64,000 nt of DNA. It comes from Lutraria lutraria (Eukaryota; Mollusca; Bivalvia; Venerida; Mactridae). Where the stretch lies: assembly GCA_964023205.1 (NCBI GenBank), contig OZ026835.1:21465817-21529816 (forward strand), written 5' to 3'. How positions within the stretch are numbered: the first letter of the stretch is position 1; each line of letters starts with the position of its first letter. A model generated the notes under the pieces. That model saw only the letters and a list, made by a program, of their open reading frames with translations, was not told where the DNA came from and did no database searches. Shown here piece after piece: positions 30,301 to 36,290 of the stretch. The translations under genes were made by a program, and so were the position numbers.

Positions 30301-33300
30301 TAAGATGCTCTGTATATATCGTTATTTCCTGAAGAAAAATAACAAAATCTATCAATTCAACTGAAACAATTTGTATATTGGCCTATAAAGTGCATTTCAT
30401 CACAAGTTTAAGAATGACGAAGGTTGTTTCAATATACAAACAAAAAGCATGGGGTAAGAGGAGAGAGCAATAAGAATTGACTCTTAAAATATCAAGAAGA
30501 CAAATAAAATAAAAGTAGTCCGATTTTGCGGATGCATATAAAGTAGTCCTAATCGGCAGTTGCTCGGTTTGTCGGGAAAGATTCGCCGGTCTGAAATCCG
30601 TAGTATTGTAAACATCGAAATACAACGAAATACAAAAATAGGTTTTGTTGGTTCTTGTCATTGTTTTATTTCATTTATGCGCTTTTTAGTTAATTCTTGT
30701 ATGAATGTAGATTAATATTCCTAAGTATTTGTTCAGTACTACACAAAAATGTTAATATTGCACAAATTGTAAAGCCCGATTGTCATTATTTATTTCATAG
30801 TTAATTCGGATACTACAATTTATTTATCGACATTTTAAAAAAATGTAAGAGTTGTCGTCCTTGATGAAACATAAAAAAACTATTAATTTCTTTAGATATT
30901 ACAAATGTATATTGATATTGTGTAATTGCATCTTTTTACCATGGGTTTTCATTGAAATTGATGTTATTTTGTTTTAACCTTTGAAAAATGGCTTACTCCC
31001 ATAGACTTCAATTCAAATTTTAGAGAAAATAACGTCTCGTTGATCTTGTATTTCATTGTCGCGAAAACGAAGTAAGTGTGGATGGACCTTCCGAACAGAA
31101 CAGAACCAAATCATCGTTTTACTATACGGTACACAATTATCTAGCTTAATTGATAATGTGAGAGTGCTCCATTTTGATAATTAAGTAAAAAATAATTGTC
31201 AGAAATTTAAAGTAGGAAAAGAATGTAATAATAGCATTTAGCCTACGTACATACAGCTGTTAATTTATAGTTATAATTTAACACATATCAATATCTCTTA
31301 ACAAATACAAATGACAACCATGACGTTGTTCACAAGTACATTTCACAATTTCCGTTATTGATTACCGCCGTAACCTCAAATGGATCTTGATTAAGTAACA
31401 ACCTAAAATGACCTTGATTTATCAATAACCTCAAATGACCTTGATTTATTAATAACCTTAAATGACCTTGATTTGGTAACAACCTCAAATGACCTTGATT
31501 TGGAAACAACCTCAAATGACCTTTATCTACTGTAATTAGTAAAAACCATCATTGATTTTTTAGAACAAAATGACCTCTAAATGAAGGTTATTGGTAAAAA
31601 ACCACATTTATTCTTACCTAATGGTGGCCTTTGTTCACATATTTGACTGTACTATAAGAACATAAAGCGGACTGTGAAAATATCGTTGGTATTAAGAGGT
31701 GGTTATAAAGGGGACACGAACATTCCACAACACCTATTTGTGACATACTGGTACGTATTTGCCACACTATGTGCGAGGAATTCGCGCGAATTTTCCACAC
31801 ATATCATGAATTCGTATGCGTGAAAATTACGGTTCAACATAGTGTCGCATTTTATTTAAGATTTTGAAGCGCGTAAAAATATGTGATCAGATTTCATTTG
31901 CATAAATAAACCAATGTTGATTTACTAGAAATGATACATGATTTAAAACACTCACATCTCGTTCGTTTCTTTATTTAATTAGCATGCAAAATTAATTACA
32001 ACATGCACATAATTGATGAAAAGAAATCTTAAATTACAGACACTTTCAATATTTTCATTTTCTTCAGCATAAACTTGGTTAACAGACTACATTTGTAATA
32101 GCAATCCTACTAAAACTACTAAAAATTCCTTCGAAATACTTCATATCTCTATAGAGGAAATTATTCACACAGGAGTATTTGCCTACCTATTTACATTTAC
32201 AAAAAATATATATCTTTGCACAACTAAATAAATACAGCACGTCCTACAGATCGATAAATAGTATGAATGCTGTCATACTGTTGAACAATAAATAATTTGA
32301 TTTGAGTGTATCTGATAAATAAAGATATACATTACACATTGTACTGTTAAATAACTTTAAAACTCCAGATATAGTAGATAAACTAGACACGTGTAAATTC
32401 ATGGTATGTATATAATAGAATAACTAGACTCATGTTACATAATAGTCAAGGTAGGCACATATTCAGAGCATATACACAATATAATAACTAGATACGTTTT
32501 AAATATATTTAGCTTCTCAATGTAAGAATATAATTATATCCAAGCCATTTATACTGTCCGAATAATACATCATTATAATCATTATATCACACCAATTAAC
32601 ACACAAAATATGAGAAATGAGCTTGTTTTATTTTAAGAGAAAACTCGCGTTAATTGTATTCTTTATTCAAGATTAAAGAGAAAACTCGTGTTAATTGTAT
32701 TCTTTATTCAAGATTAAAGAGAAAACTCGTGTTAATTGTATTCTTTATTCAAGATTATAGAGAAAACTCGCGTTTATTGTTTTCTTTGTTCAAGATTTAC
32801 GAGAAAGTTCGCGCTTATAATATTCTTTCTTCAAGATTGAAGAGAAAGCTCAAAGACATATTAATTGTATTATTTTTCAAGATTTAAGAGAAAGCTCGTA
32901 TTTATCATATTCGTTATTCAAGATTTAAGAGAAAGCTCATGATAATTGTTTATTTCGTAAAATTCGTAATTGTGCAATTAGCGTACAATTAAATACAATG
33001 TAGTACCAAGCGGTATTTAAATGGAAAAATGTTAAATATGTAACTCACTGGGTTTTTTTAAAGTTTCGTTTTCATAATTTCGCCACCTTTGAATTAAAAA
33101 GGCCTACCTTGCTCTGTCATATTTGTCAGATAGGCCCTTTTAATCCTAAAGTGGCGATTTGTAGGTTCGAAAAGTAATTATATAATATTAAAATGAAAAA
33201 TAATTGATACTCATTTATTTAATGATATCAACAATTAAAAGTTGGCTTTGTGTACATCTATAAGTCTAACAAGAAGTTTTTCCGCGACATACTCGTATTA

Positions 33301-33640
33301 ATAAAACATTAAAATAAAACCGTACTTATTAATTGCATAAAGATAACTGACCAACTCACATGTGATAGACCAGTAGTTAGTTCTTCGCGTTATAATGGTA
33401 ATATAGTAGACTTAAAGGGTAAAAAAATACAATAACCATGTACATGTTATTATTATTGTAGAATACAAATATCCATTCATTATTGATTATTTCATGTCAT
33501 CTATTGTTCATATAAACAAAACAAAATTACTAACGTTATATAGGTAGAATAGCTAGAAATTTTAACTTACCTTTTGCTTCGTGTAGAAATAAAAACATAA
33601 GCCAAAAAAGAATCATTTTAAATCCTCCAATTAAAGTCAT
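188..33640 (-). CDS. Large secreted lectin-like / 26x EB(EGF-like) repeat protein, 31-exon model, 3' end outside window
   Basis: Gene-level entry; exons are listed separately. The model is built from reading frame, GT-AG sites and phase: a signal-peptide exon (33571-33640), two exons forming a divergent SUEL lectin-like domain, 26 single-module exons with six or eight cysteines, a second lectin-like exon (1394-1672) and a further exon (188-378 or -441). All joins up to the last exon are phase 1 and restore a codon for D, G, E or V. In-window coding length is about 4.4-4.5 kb, or 1,470-1,490 residues. No transmembrane segment is visible, so it is probably secreted, or anchored by exons beyond the left edge. 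Proteins with strings of EB/EGF-like modules are common in molluscs and often serve as pattern-recognition, adhesion or matrix proteins; the role here is inference. Two adjacent genes are possible, but only one signal peptide was found. I do not recognise a named orthologue. Confidence 0.72.
551..602. repeat. AT-rich perfect-arm hairpin
   Basis: The arm TTATCGTTCATAT is repeated in inverse at the other end, and the inner arm TTGAATTTTATT is mirrored by AATAAAATTCAA. It lies in the intron between the last two visible exons. It may be the remnant of a small inverted-repeat element. Confidence 0.6.
1394..1672 (-). CDS. C-terminal lectin-like (second SUEL-like) exon
   Basis: Donor gtaagt at 1392-1393; the acceptor is either the cag at 1673-1674 or an aag 12 bases further upstream, both phase 1. 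The protein shares spacing with the N-terminal lectin-like domain: an I-x-D-x5-KP-x3-C stretch, then CC-x4-TDC (CCSPVQTDC here, CCVYNSTDC there), then a closing Y-N-V-I-E-Y-x-C. In the N-terminal copy this region is split over two exons. The sequence therefore suggests that a second, intron-poor copy of the domain closes the EB array. The family assignment is inference from these motifs. Confidence 0.6.
1673..2601. other. Intron, no gene seen
   Basis: AT-rich intron. A short stem (GTCTATGAAA and its inverse, about 2340-2380) is the only structure noticed. Confidence 0.5.
2602..2721 (-). CDS. EB/EGF-like module exon R26 (last of array)
   Basis: Begins DGYVNGDC and ends CTQG. Cysteine spacing is 4-6-4-1-10. 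It is the shortest module, with one residue fewer between C1 and C2 than the rest. Acceptor gcag, donor gtaatc, phase 1 at both ends. Confidence 0.8.
2997..3128 (-). CDS. EB/EGF-like module exon R25
   Basis: Begins DGYPSGNC and ends CLKDG. Cysteine spacing 5-6-4-1-12; the long last loop resembles R1 and R3. Donor gtaaga, acceptor tatag, phase 1-1. Confidence 0.78.
3567..3902. repeat. 37-bp minisatellite
   Basis: About nine units of a 37-bp repeat built on GTCCATAAACAGAAATAA followed by AGTCAATAAATAT; some units are 35 bp because an AG is missing. It is intronic. The antisense open frame across it is an artefact of the repeat. Confidence 0.9.
4430..4975. repeat. Degenerate dispersed repeat with nuclear-receptor-like half sites
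   Basis: Several diverged copies of a phrase built on GTGACCTTGACCTTTGACCT and ACTGACCTCAAAAT-ATAG-GG. Repeats of this wording are widespread in mollusc genomes (from general knowledge). It lies in the intron between R25 and R24. Confidence 0.6.
5091..5359. repeat. 53-bp minisatellite
   Basis: Five tandem units of 53 bp, each with GCATACATGAATTA, TTGATTAGCC and AAAAACAACAA. They differ by single bases (ACAATAACA or ACAACAACA). Confidence 0.9.
5509..5634 (-). CDS. EB/EGF-like module exon R24
   Basis: Begins DGALGGKC and ends CIEG. Cysteine spacing 5-6-5-1-10, with GYSNYQ in the last loop as in R18 (type E). Donor gtaaat, acceptor tttag, phase 1-1. Confidence 0.8.
5690..5955. repeat. 32-bp minisatellite
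   Basis: About seven diverging units of roughly 32 bp with the phrase TCTAAATATAGACATCAATT and ATTCATCAACGA or ATTCATCTTCGG. It sits directly upstream (in transcript sense) of R24. Confidence 0.85.
6308..6472 (-). CDS. EB/EGF-like module exon R23 (type A, eight cysteines)
   Basis: Begins DGSNGGICKTGGRC. It has an extra cysteine pair (CNGVNCDPGVCQC), giving 5-6-7-4-4-1-11 spacing. Near-identical to R13 and R16 and the most 3' copy of type A. Donor gtgcgt, phase 1-1. Confidence 0.83.
6865..6990 (-). CDS. EB/EGF-like module exon R22
   Basis: Begins ENHLGGRC and ends CIEG; cysteine spacing 5-6-5-1-10. It has no counterpart in the other two higher-order blocks, so it is an insertion between types B and A, or was lost from the others. 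Acceptor aacag, phase 1-1. Confidence 0.78.
7307..7450 (-). CDS. EB/EGF-like module exon R21 (type B)
   Basis: Begins DGGVDGVC and ends CMEG. Cysteine spacing 5-6-11-1-10; the long C3-C4 loop (QHNTVSGVKV) marks type B, shared with R12 and R15. Donor gtacgt, acceptor ttcag. Confidence 0.83.
7780..7911 (-). CDS. EB/EGF-like module exon R20 (type C)
   Basis: Begins DGILGGSC and ends CEEG. Cysteine spacing 5-6-7-1-10, with PKVCVC and DGYT as in R11 and R14. Donor gtaatg, acceptor ccag, phase 1-1. Confidence 0.82.
8773..8898 (-). CDS. EB/EGF-like module exon R19 (type D)
   Basis: Begins DGELHGFC and ends CIEG. Cysteine spacing 5-7-4-1-10; YSDIN in the last loop is shared only with R10. Donor gtaata, acceptor ttcag. 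Confidence 0.82.
8900..9807. other. Intron, no gene seen
   Basis: No supported exon or repeat. 9050-9300 contains a GC-richer patch that may be an old dispersed element, but no family is recognised. Confidence 0.4.
9808..9936 (-). CDS. EB/EGF-like module exon R18 (type E)
   Basis: Begins DGSLNGEC and ends CYAG. Cysteine spacing 5-6-6-1-10; GYSNYQD in the last loop pairs it with R9. Acceptor atag, donor gtattt. Confidence 0.82.
10398..10526 (-). CDS. EB/EGF-like module exon R17 (type F)
   Basis: Begins DGLLGGLC and ends CFKG. Cysteine spacing 5-6-6-1-10. It holds the position before type E, as R8 does in the other full block. Donor gtataa, acceptor acag. Confidence 0.8.
10643..10745. mobile_element. 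Short inverted-repeat insertion (MITE-like)
   Basis: An 18-bp perfect terminal inverted repeat, ATAAATAACACATAGCTT, bounds about 103 bp. It is absent from the sister duplicate, so the insertion probably came after the duplication. Adjacent 10750-10915 may belong to the same insertion. Confidence 0.6.
11041..11205 (-). CDS. EB/EGF-like module exon R16 (type A, eight cysteines)
   Basis: Begins DGSNGGIC and ends CIKG. It has the extra CNGVNCDPGVC segment. It differs from R13 by only a few residues (IHDTTN against IQDTTN, TVGS against TIGS). Donor gtccat is weak but identical in both copies. Confidence 0.82.
11452..11595 (-). CDS. EB/EGF-like module exon R15 (type B)
   Basis: Begins DGGVGGVC and ends CMEG; long C3-C4 loop QHASVSGISV. 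Nearly identical to R12. Donor gtacgt, acceptor ttcag. Confidence 0.83.
11971..12102 (-). CDS. EB/EGF-like module exon R14 (type C)
   Basis: Begins DGALGGAC and ends CEEG; very acidic between C1 and C3 (MLDEDCDDDGAD). Cysteine spacing 5-6-7-1-10. Sister of R11. Confidence 0.83.
12478..12642 (-). CDS. EB/EGF-like module exon R13 (type A, eight cysteines)
   Basis: Begins DGSNGGIC and ends CIKG, with the type-A extra cysteine pair. It directly follows R12 in the transcript. Donor gtccat as in R16. Confidence 0.82.
12921..13064 (-). CDS. EB/EGF-like module exon R12 (type B)
   Basis: Begins DGGVGGVCNTDADC and ends CMEG. The loop QHTSVSGISV differs from R15 by A to T. Donor gtacgt, acceptor ttcag. 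Confidence 0.83.
13417..13548 (-). CDS. EB/EGF-like module exon R11 (type C)
   Basis: Begins DGILGGAC and ends CEEG; acidic run DDDCDDDD between C1 and C3. Cysteine spacing 5-6-7-1-10. Donor gtaatt, acceptor acag. Confidence 0.82.
13875..14050. mobile_element. MITE, family 1 copy a
   Basis: 176 bp bounded by imperfect inverted ends: TACAGTACAACCTCTCC on the left and GGAGAGGGTGCATTGTA on the right, starting and ending in TA. A related copy lies at 48994-49172. Size and TA ends fit a non-autonomous Tc1/mariner-type or pogo-type element. Confidence 0.7.
14115..14240 (-). CDS. EB/EGF-like module exon R10 (type D)
   Basis: Begins DGDLHGAC and ends CIQG. Cysteine spacing 5-7-4-1-10; YSDINQEC matches R19. 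Donor gtaatt, acceptor ttcag. Confidence 0.82.
14694..14828 (-). CDS. EB/EGF-like module exon R9 (type E)
   Basis: Begins DGSLFGEC and ends CNAG. Cysteine spacing 5-6-8-1-10; GYSDYQDKC matches R18. It is two residues longer than R18 in the C3-C4 loop. Confidence 0.82.
14908..15162. repeat. 37-bp minisatellite
   Basis: About six to seven units of GTACATAATGCAGTCAGG followed by TAAAATATTACAGCGTTAT. Unrelated to the 37-bp repeat at 3.6 kb. Confidence 0.88.
15485..15650. repeat. Two-copy tandem duplication (about 72 bp)
   Basis: The phrase AATTGACAAATCAGAACAAG then GGTGACTGA-ATATGAACACC is repeated once with a few substitutions. It contains several ATTGG/CCAAT words. Intronic. Confidence 0.7.
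15708..15836 (-). CDS. EB/EGF-like module exon R8 (type F-like)
   Basis: Begins DNTLNGHC and ends CYKG; cysteine spacing 5-6-6-1-10. It holds the type-F slot before R9 but is well diverged from R17. Acceptor aaag is weak, donor gtatgc. Confidence 0.78.
15955..16930. repeat. Degenerate 28-31-bp minisatellite
   Basis: Roughly 30 diverged units on the phrase CACATTTACATAAAA-ATGATATGACT. The last third (16740-16925) is more regular, with 31-bp ACTTGGACACATTTACATAA units. Confidence 0.85.
17206..17334 (-). CDS. EB/EGF-like module exon R7
   Basis: Begins DGKLNGLC and ends CYKG. The C1-C2 loop has seven residues instead of five (NDEAAGA), giving 7-6-4-1-10. Donor gttagt, acceptor ttag. Confidence 0.78.
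17525..19090. repeat. 50-bp minisatellite, about 31 units
   Basis: Highly regular 50-bp unit containing AGTTATTAGTTGGGCATATA, GTTGTCTTAT and GAATAGGGAACATATTG. Variants (TTGGCATATA, GGCCGTATA, AACATATTTA) recur in blocks, so the array grew by multi-unit steps. It lies between R7 and R6. Confidence 0.95.
19214..19336 (-). CDS. EB/EGF-like module exon R6
   Basis: Begins DGKLFGKC and ends CYQG; spacing 5-6-4-1-10. Donor gtatgt, acceptor ctag, phase 1-1. Confidence 0.8.
19736..19864 (-). CDS. EB/EGF-like module exon R5
   Basis: Begins DGGLGGFC and ends CHAG; spacing 5-6-6-1-10, with potential N-glycosylation sites NTS and NLS. Donor gtaaat, acceptor acag. Confidence 0.8.
19865..20794. other. 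Intron, no gene or clear repeat seen
   Basis: The open frame on the minus strand here lacks splice sites or a recognisable domain. Confidence 0.5.
20795..20923 (-). CDS. EB/EGF-like module exon R4
   Basis: Begins DGGPNGSC and ends CYAG; spacing 5-6-6-1-10. Acceptor is ctaag with a poor pyrimidine tract; donor gtatgt. Confidence 0.77.
21290..23225. repeat. 31-bp minisatellite with alternating 62-bp dimers
   Basis: About 62 units of 31 bp. Two unit types alternate over much of the array: one with AAGGCATTTAGTCAACATG, one with AAGGGTGTAAGTCCACATG, both joined by TACAAAAATATG. The left 300 bp is more diverged. Open frames across it on both strands are repeat artefacts. Confidence 0.93.
23374..23694 (+). 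other. Unidentified 106-codon open frame in intron
   Basis: ATG to stop with a cysteine-rich middle (CSKKCCCQ, CCNYC) and a charged tail, antisense to the lectin/EB gene. Its composition is less biased than the satellite frames. No family recognised and no promoter or splice evidence; it may be chance or a transposon remnant. Confidence 0.15.
23926..24147. mobile_element. MITE with TA ends
   Basis: 222 bp bounded by TACAGCAAACCTTAAAAACC on the left and the inverse-related GGTTTGGGTTTTTTGCTGTA on the right. Inside are further inverted words (CCGGAC, TTCGGA, TCCGAAA). It sits within 100 bp of exon R3. Confidence 0.75.
24242..24370 (-). CDS. EB/EGF-like module exon R3
   Basis: Begins GGDVGGFC, with G instead of D because the exon opens GT, and ends CWKG. 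Spacing 5-6-4-1-12; DDSPDCW pairs it with R1. Acceptor ccag, donor gtacgg. Confidence 0.82.
24565..24693 (-). CDS. EB/EGF-like module exon R2
   Basis: Begins DGKLNGSC and ends CKEG; spacing 5-6-6-1-10. Donor gtaaaa, acceptor ttcag. Confidence 0.82.
25400..25528 (-). CDS. EB/EGF-like module exon R1 (first of array)
   Basis: Begins ENQFFDPC, joined in phase to the lectin exon upstream, and ends CWEG. Spacing 5-6-4-1-12; its FDDCW end matches R3. Donor gtaatt, acceptor acag. Confidence 0.82.
25834..28957. mobile_element. 3.1-kb inverted-repeat element with satellite core
   Basis: Outer ends match as a 17-bp inverted repeat (TTTAAAGTCCCATGAGC at 25834, inverse of GCTTATGGGACTTTAAA at 28941, one mismatch). 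A second inverted pair, CATGTGTGTGAAGTTGGCAA (26072 and inverse ending 28801), encloses the 79-bp satellite. No transposase frame is visible. The design resembles non-autonomous elements with tandem-repeat cores reported in bivalves, but the family is not identified. It sits in the intron between R1 and the lectin exon. Confidence 0.7.
26072..28801. repeat. 79-bp satellite in two opposed arrays
   Basis: Left arm (26072 to about 27213, some 14 units) and right arm (about 27214-28801, some 20 units) carry the same 78-80-bp monomer in opposite orientations. Core words are GAATGTCGAGATGAATGTCG, TCTAGCTAGACATTCG and ACTTTGACGGC. The turning point is near 27178-27217. In the right arm three monomers (78+78+80) form an exact 236-bp higher-order unit. 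Confidence 0.93.
29107..29337 (-). CDS. SUEL lectin-like domain, second half
   Basis: 77 residues opening GCPDQDH. Motifs are CCVYNSTDC, then KFQAKCNFKTSCTGVP, then C-x11-Y-M-V-I-E-Y-Y-C. The C-x5-C, C and closing hydrophobic-Y-x-C pattern follows the C-terminal half of the SUEL (galactose/rhamnose-binding lectin) fold. The usual DPC-GT-KYL residues are replaced, so sugar binding may be altered or lost. Donor gttagt, acceptor ttcag, phase 1-1. Confidence 0.68.
29880..29985. repeat. Two-copy direct repeat (about 57 bp)
   Basis: AATAAGGG-TTTCC/GCAG, GTGTCACGTGT-ACTA and CAGTAATCGAGGACC occur twice in tandem. Confidence 0.65.
30194..30328 (-). CDS. SUEL lectin-like domain, first half
   Basis: 45 residues with SYCYGDN, then VNISCPTGVIFIHDI. 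This fits the opening of SUEL domains (C-x-G, then I-x-C-P-x-G-x-V-I-x-I). The family's ANYGR-like motif is not kept (AARKPDS). The join to the next exon gives ...KPDSLG-CPD. Donor gtgggt, acceptor ttcag. Confidence 0.68.
30329..31369. other. Intron, no gene seen
   Basis: AT-rich. A 92-codon minus-strand frame at 30383-30661 has no recognisable domain. Confidence 0.5.
31370..31530. repeat. 27-bp minisatellite with TCAAGGTCA cores
   Basis: About six units near 27 bp. Four carry exact TGACCTTGA (at 31409, 31437, 31463, 31490), one has TGACCTTTA. On the minus strand the core reads TCAAGGTCA. Confidence 0.85.
31531..32634. other. Intron, no gene seen
   Basis: Very AT-rich with scattered ATTAC/TAATA runs; nothing further supported. 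Confidence 0.5.
32635..32950. repeat. 41-bp minisatellite
   Basis: About seven units of GAGAAAACTCGTGTTAATTG, TATTCTTTATTCAAGATTAAA. The plus-strand open frame across it is a repeat artefact. Confidence 0.9.
33080..33157. repeat. Hairpin, possible mini-MITE
   Basis: TCGCCACCTTTGAATTAAAA pairs with the inverse TTTTAATCCTAAAGTGGCGA; the loop side holds AGGCCTA/TAGGCC. Located in the first intron. Confidence 0.7.
33571..33640 (-). CDS. Signal-peptide exon (start of lectin/EB gene)
   Basis: ATG at 33638-33640 opens a hydrophobic leader, MTLIGGFKMILFWLMFLF, then LHEAKG, with a second in-frame ATG at codon 9 that would also give a signal peptide. It ends at a strong donor (gtaagtt) in phase 1 and joins GNNDIYRAS of the lectin exon. 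A TATA box 40 bases upstream supports this as the 5' end. Confidence 0.78.
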
Positions 33641-33677
33641 TTAAAAGATTAAATGAATTCAGTCCGAATGATTCAAA

Positions 33678-33684
33678 ATTTATA
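33678..33684 (-). promoter_or_regulatory. TATA box of the lectin/EB gene
   Basis: On the minus strand the sequence is GCGTATAAATTTTG. Transcription would start about 30 bases downstream, near 33650, leaving a 5' UTR of roughly 10-15 bases before the ATG. This is unusually short but consistent with the signal-peptide exon. Confidence 0.5.
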
Positions 33685-34110
33685 CGCCTAATAAATCATG
33701 ATCGATTATCTGACGCTTTTGAAATAAAGTTCTCAAATTACACAAAACGCGGAAGACATGATTTTGTTTAAAGACGGCTGACTTCGATCAATACTCTTTT
33801 GTTCTATTGTATATTTTGTACGCATGTGTTATAATTATTACAAATAAATTGTAATGTATGTTACTAATTCAATTAAATCCTTATACCATTGTCTTTTAAT
33901 GTTCAAATTGTGAGAATTTATTGTAATCTTCCTGAGTGTTGATGACGGCTGTAAAAAAGTTATTAATGTGTGTCGTAACCGTTTAACAATCATTGTATTG
34001 CTCAAATCGTTAGCACTTAAACAGAACAGTGGCATTATGTCTACAAGTTAATAATTCATTAGCCCACTCGTTAGACAGTAAAACTGTTGGCATCATATAA
34101 AATTATTGGC

Positions 34111-36290
34111 TTAATCGTTATACCATAAAACTGTTGGTCCACTCGTTATACAATAAAACTGTTGGTACAATTTTAGCCTAGTCGTTATACAATAAAACTG
34201 AGGGTACAATTTTAGCCTAGTCGTTATACAATAAAACTGTTGGTACAAGTTTAGCCCACTCGTTATACAATAAAACTGTTGGTACAATTTTAGCCTAGTC
34301 GTTGCACAATAAAATTGTTGGTACAATTTTAGCCTAGTCGTTAAACAATAAAACTGTTGGTACAATTTTAGCCTAGTCGTTACACAATAAAACTGTTGGT
34401 ACAATTTTAGCCCACTCGTTATACAATAAAACTGTTGGTACAATTTTAGCCTAGTCGTTACACAATAAAACTGTTGGTACAATTTTAGCCTAGTCGTTAC
34501 ACAATAAAACTGTTGGTACAATTTTAGCCTAGTCGTTACACAATAAAACTGTTGGTACAATTTTAGCCCACTCGTTATACAATAAAACTGTTGGTACAAT
34601 TTTAGCCTAGTCGTTACACAATAAAACTGTTGGTACAATTTTAGCCTAGTCGTTACACAATAAAACTGTTGGTACAATTTTAGCCTAGTCGTTATACAAT
34701 AAAACTGATGGTACAGGTTTAGCCCACTCGTTATACAATAAAACTGTTGGTACAATTTTAGCCTAGTCGTTAAACAATAAAACTGTTGATTCAATTTTAG
34801 CCTAGTCGTTATACAATAAAACTGTTGGTACAATTTTAGCCTAGTCGTTATACAATAAAAATGTTGGTACAATTTTAGCCCACTCGTTATACAATAAAAC
34901 TGTTGATTCAATTTTAGCCTAGTCGTTATACAATAAAACTGTTGGTACAATTTTAGCCTAGTCGTTATACAATAAAAATGTTGGTACAATTTTAGCCCAC
35001 TCGTTATACAATAAAACTGTTGGTACAAGTTTAGCCTAGTCGTTACACAATAAAACTGTTGGTACAATTTTAGCCTAGTCGTTACACAATAAAACTGTTG
35101 ATACAATTTTAGCCCACTCGTTATACAATAAAACTGTTGGTACAAGTTTAGCCTAGTCGTTACACAATAAAACTGTTGGTACAAATTTAGCCTAGTCGTT
35201 ATACAATAAAATTGTTGGTACAATTTTAGCCTAGTCGTTATACAATAAAACTGATGGTACAATTTTAGCCTAGTCGTTATACAATAAAACTGTTGGTACA
35301 GGTTTAGACCACTCGTTATACAATAAAACTGTTGGTACAATTTTAGCCTAGTCGTTAAACAATAAAACTGTTTGTTCAATTTTAGCCTAGTCGTTATACA
35401 ATAAAACTGTTGGTACAATTTTAGCCTAGTCGTTATACAATAAAACTGTTGGTACAATTTTAGCCTGGTCGTTATACAATAAAACTGTTGGTACAAGTTT
35501 AGCCTAGTCGTTACACAATAAAACTGTTGGTACAAATTTAGCCTAGTCGTTACACAATAAAACTGTTGGTACAATTTTAGCCTAGTCGTTATACAATAAA
35601 ACTGTTGATACAATTTTAGCCTAGTCGTTACACAACGAAACTGTTGGTACAATTTTAGCCTAGTCGATATACAATAAAACTGTTGATACAATTTTAGCCT
35701 AATCGTTATACAATAAAACTGATGGTACAATTTTAGCCTAGTCGTTATACAATAAAACTGTTGGTACAGGTTTAGACCACTCGTTATACAATAAAACTGT
35801 TGGTACAATTTTAGCCTAGTCGTTAAACAATAAAACTGTTGGTTCAATTTTAGCCTAGTCGTTATACAATAAAACTGTTGGTACAATTTTAGCCTAGTCG
35901 TTATACAATAAAACTGTTGGTACAATTTTAGCCTGGTCGTTATACAATAAAACTGTTGGTACAAGTTTAGCCTAGTCGTTACACAATAAAACTGTTGGTA
36001 CAAATTTAGCCTAGTCGTTACACAATAAAACTGTTGGTACAATTTTAGCCTAGTCGTTATACAATAAAACTGTTGATACAATTTTAGCCTAGTCGTTACA
36101 CAACGAAACTGTTGGTACAATTTTAGCCTAGTCGATATACAATAAAACTGTTGATACAATTTTAGCCTAATCGTTACACAATAAAACTGTTGATACAATT
36201 TTAGCCTAGTCGTTACACAATAAAACTGTTGATACAATTTTTGCCTAGTCGTTATACAATAAAACTGTTGGTACAATTTTAGCATAGTAG
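34111..36290. repeat. 39-bp satellite, about 56 units
   Basis: Unit: CGTTATACAATAAAACTGTT, GGTACAATTTTAGCCTAGT. As 39 is a multiple of three and one minus-strand frame lacks stops, a 724-codon open frame of a 13-residue repeat (LKLYQQFYCITTR) crosses it. Unit variants recur every 12 units: the ACAGGTTTAGACC variant at 35298 reappears at 35766, exactly 468 bp away. No splice sites, signal peptide or promoter support coding. Confidence 0.95.

Noticed and set aside
30383..30661. 92-codon minus-strand frame as an extra exon
   Set aside because: No module pattern and no phase-compatible splice pair; the signal exon joins directly to the lectin exon in phase.
34111..36285. 724-codon open frame as a gene
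   Set aside because: It is a satellite whose 39-bp unit lacks stops in one frame. No signal, splice site or promoter, and the unit changes look neutral.
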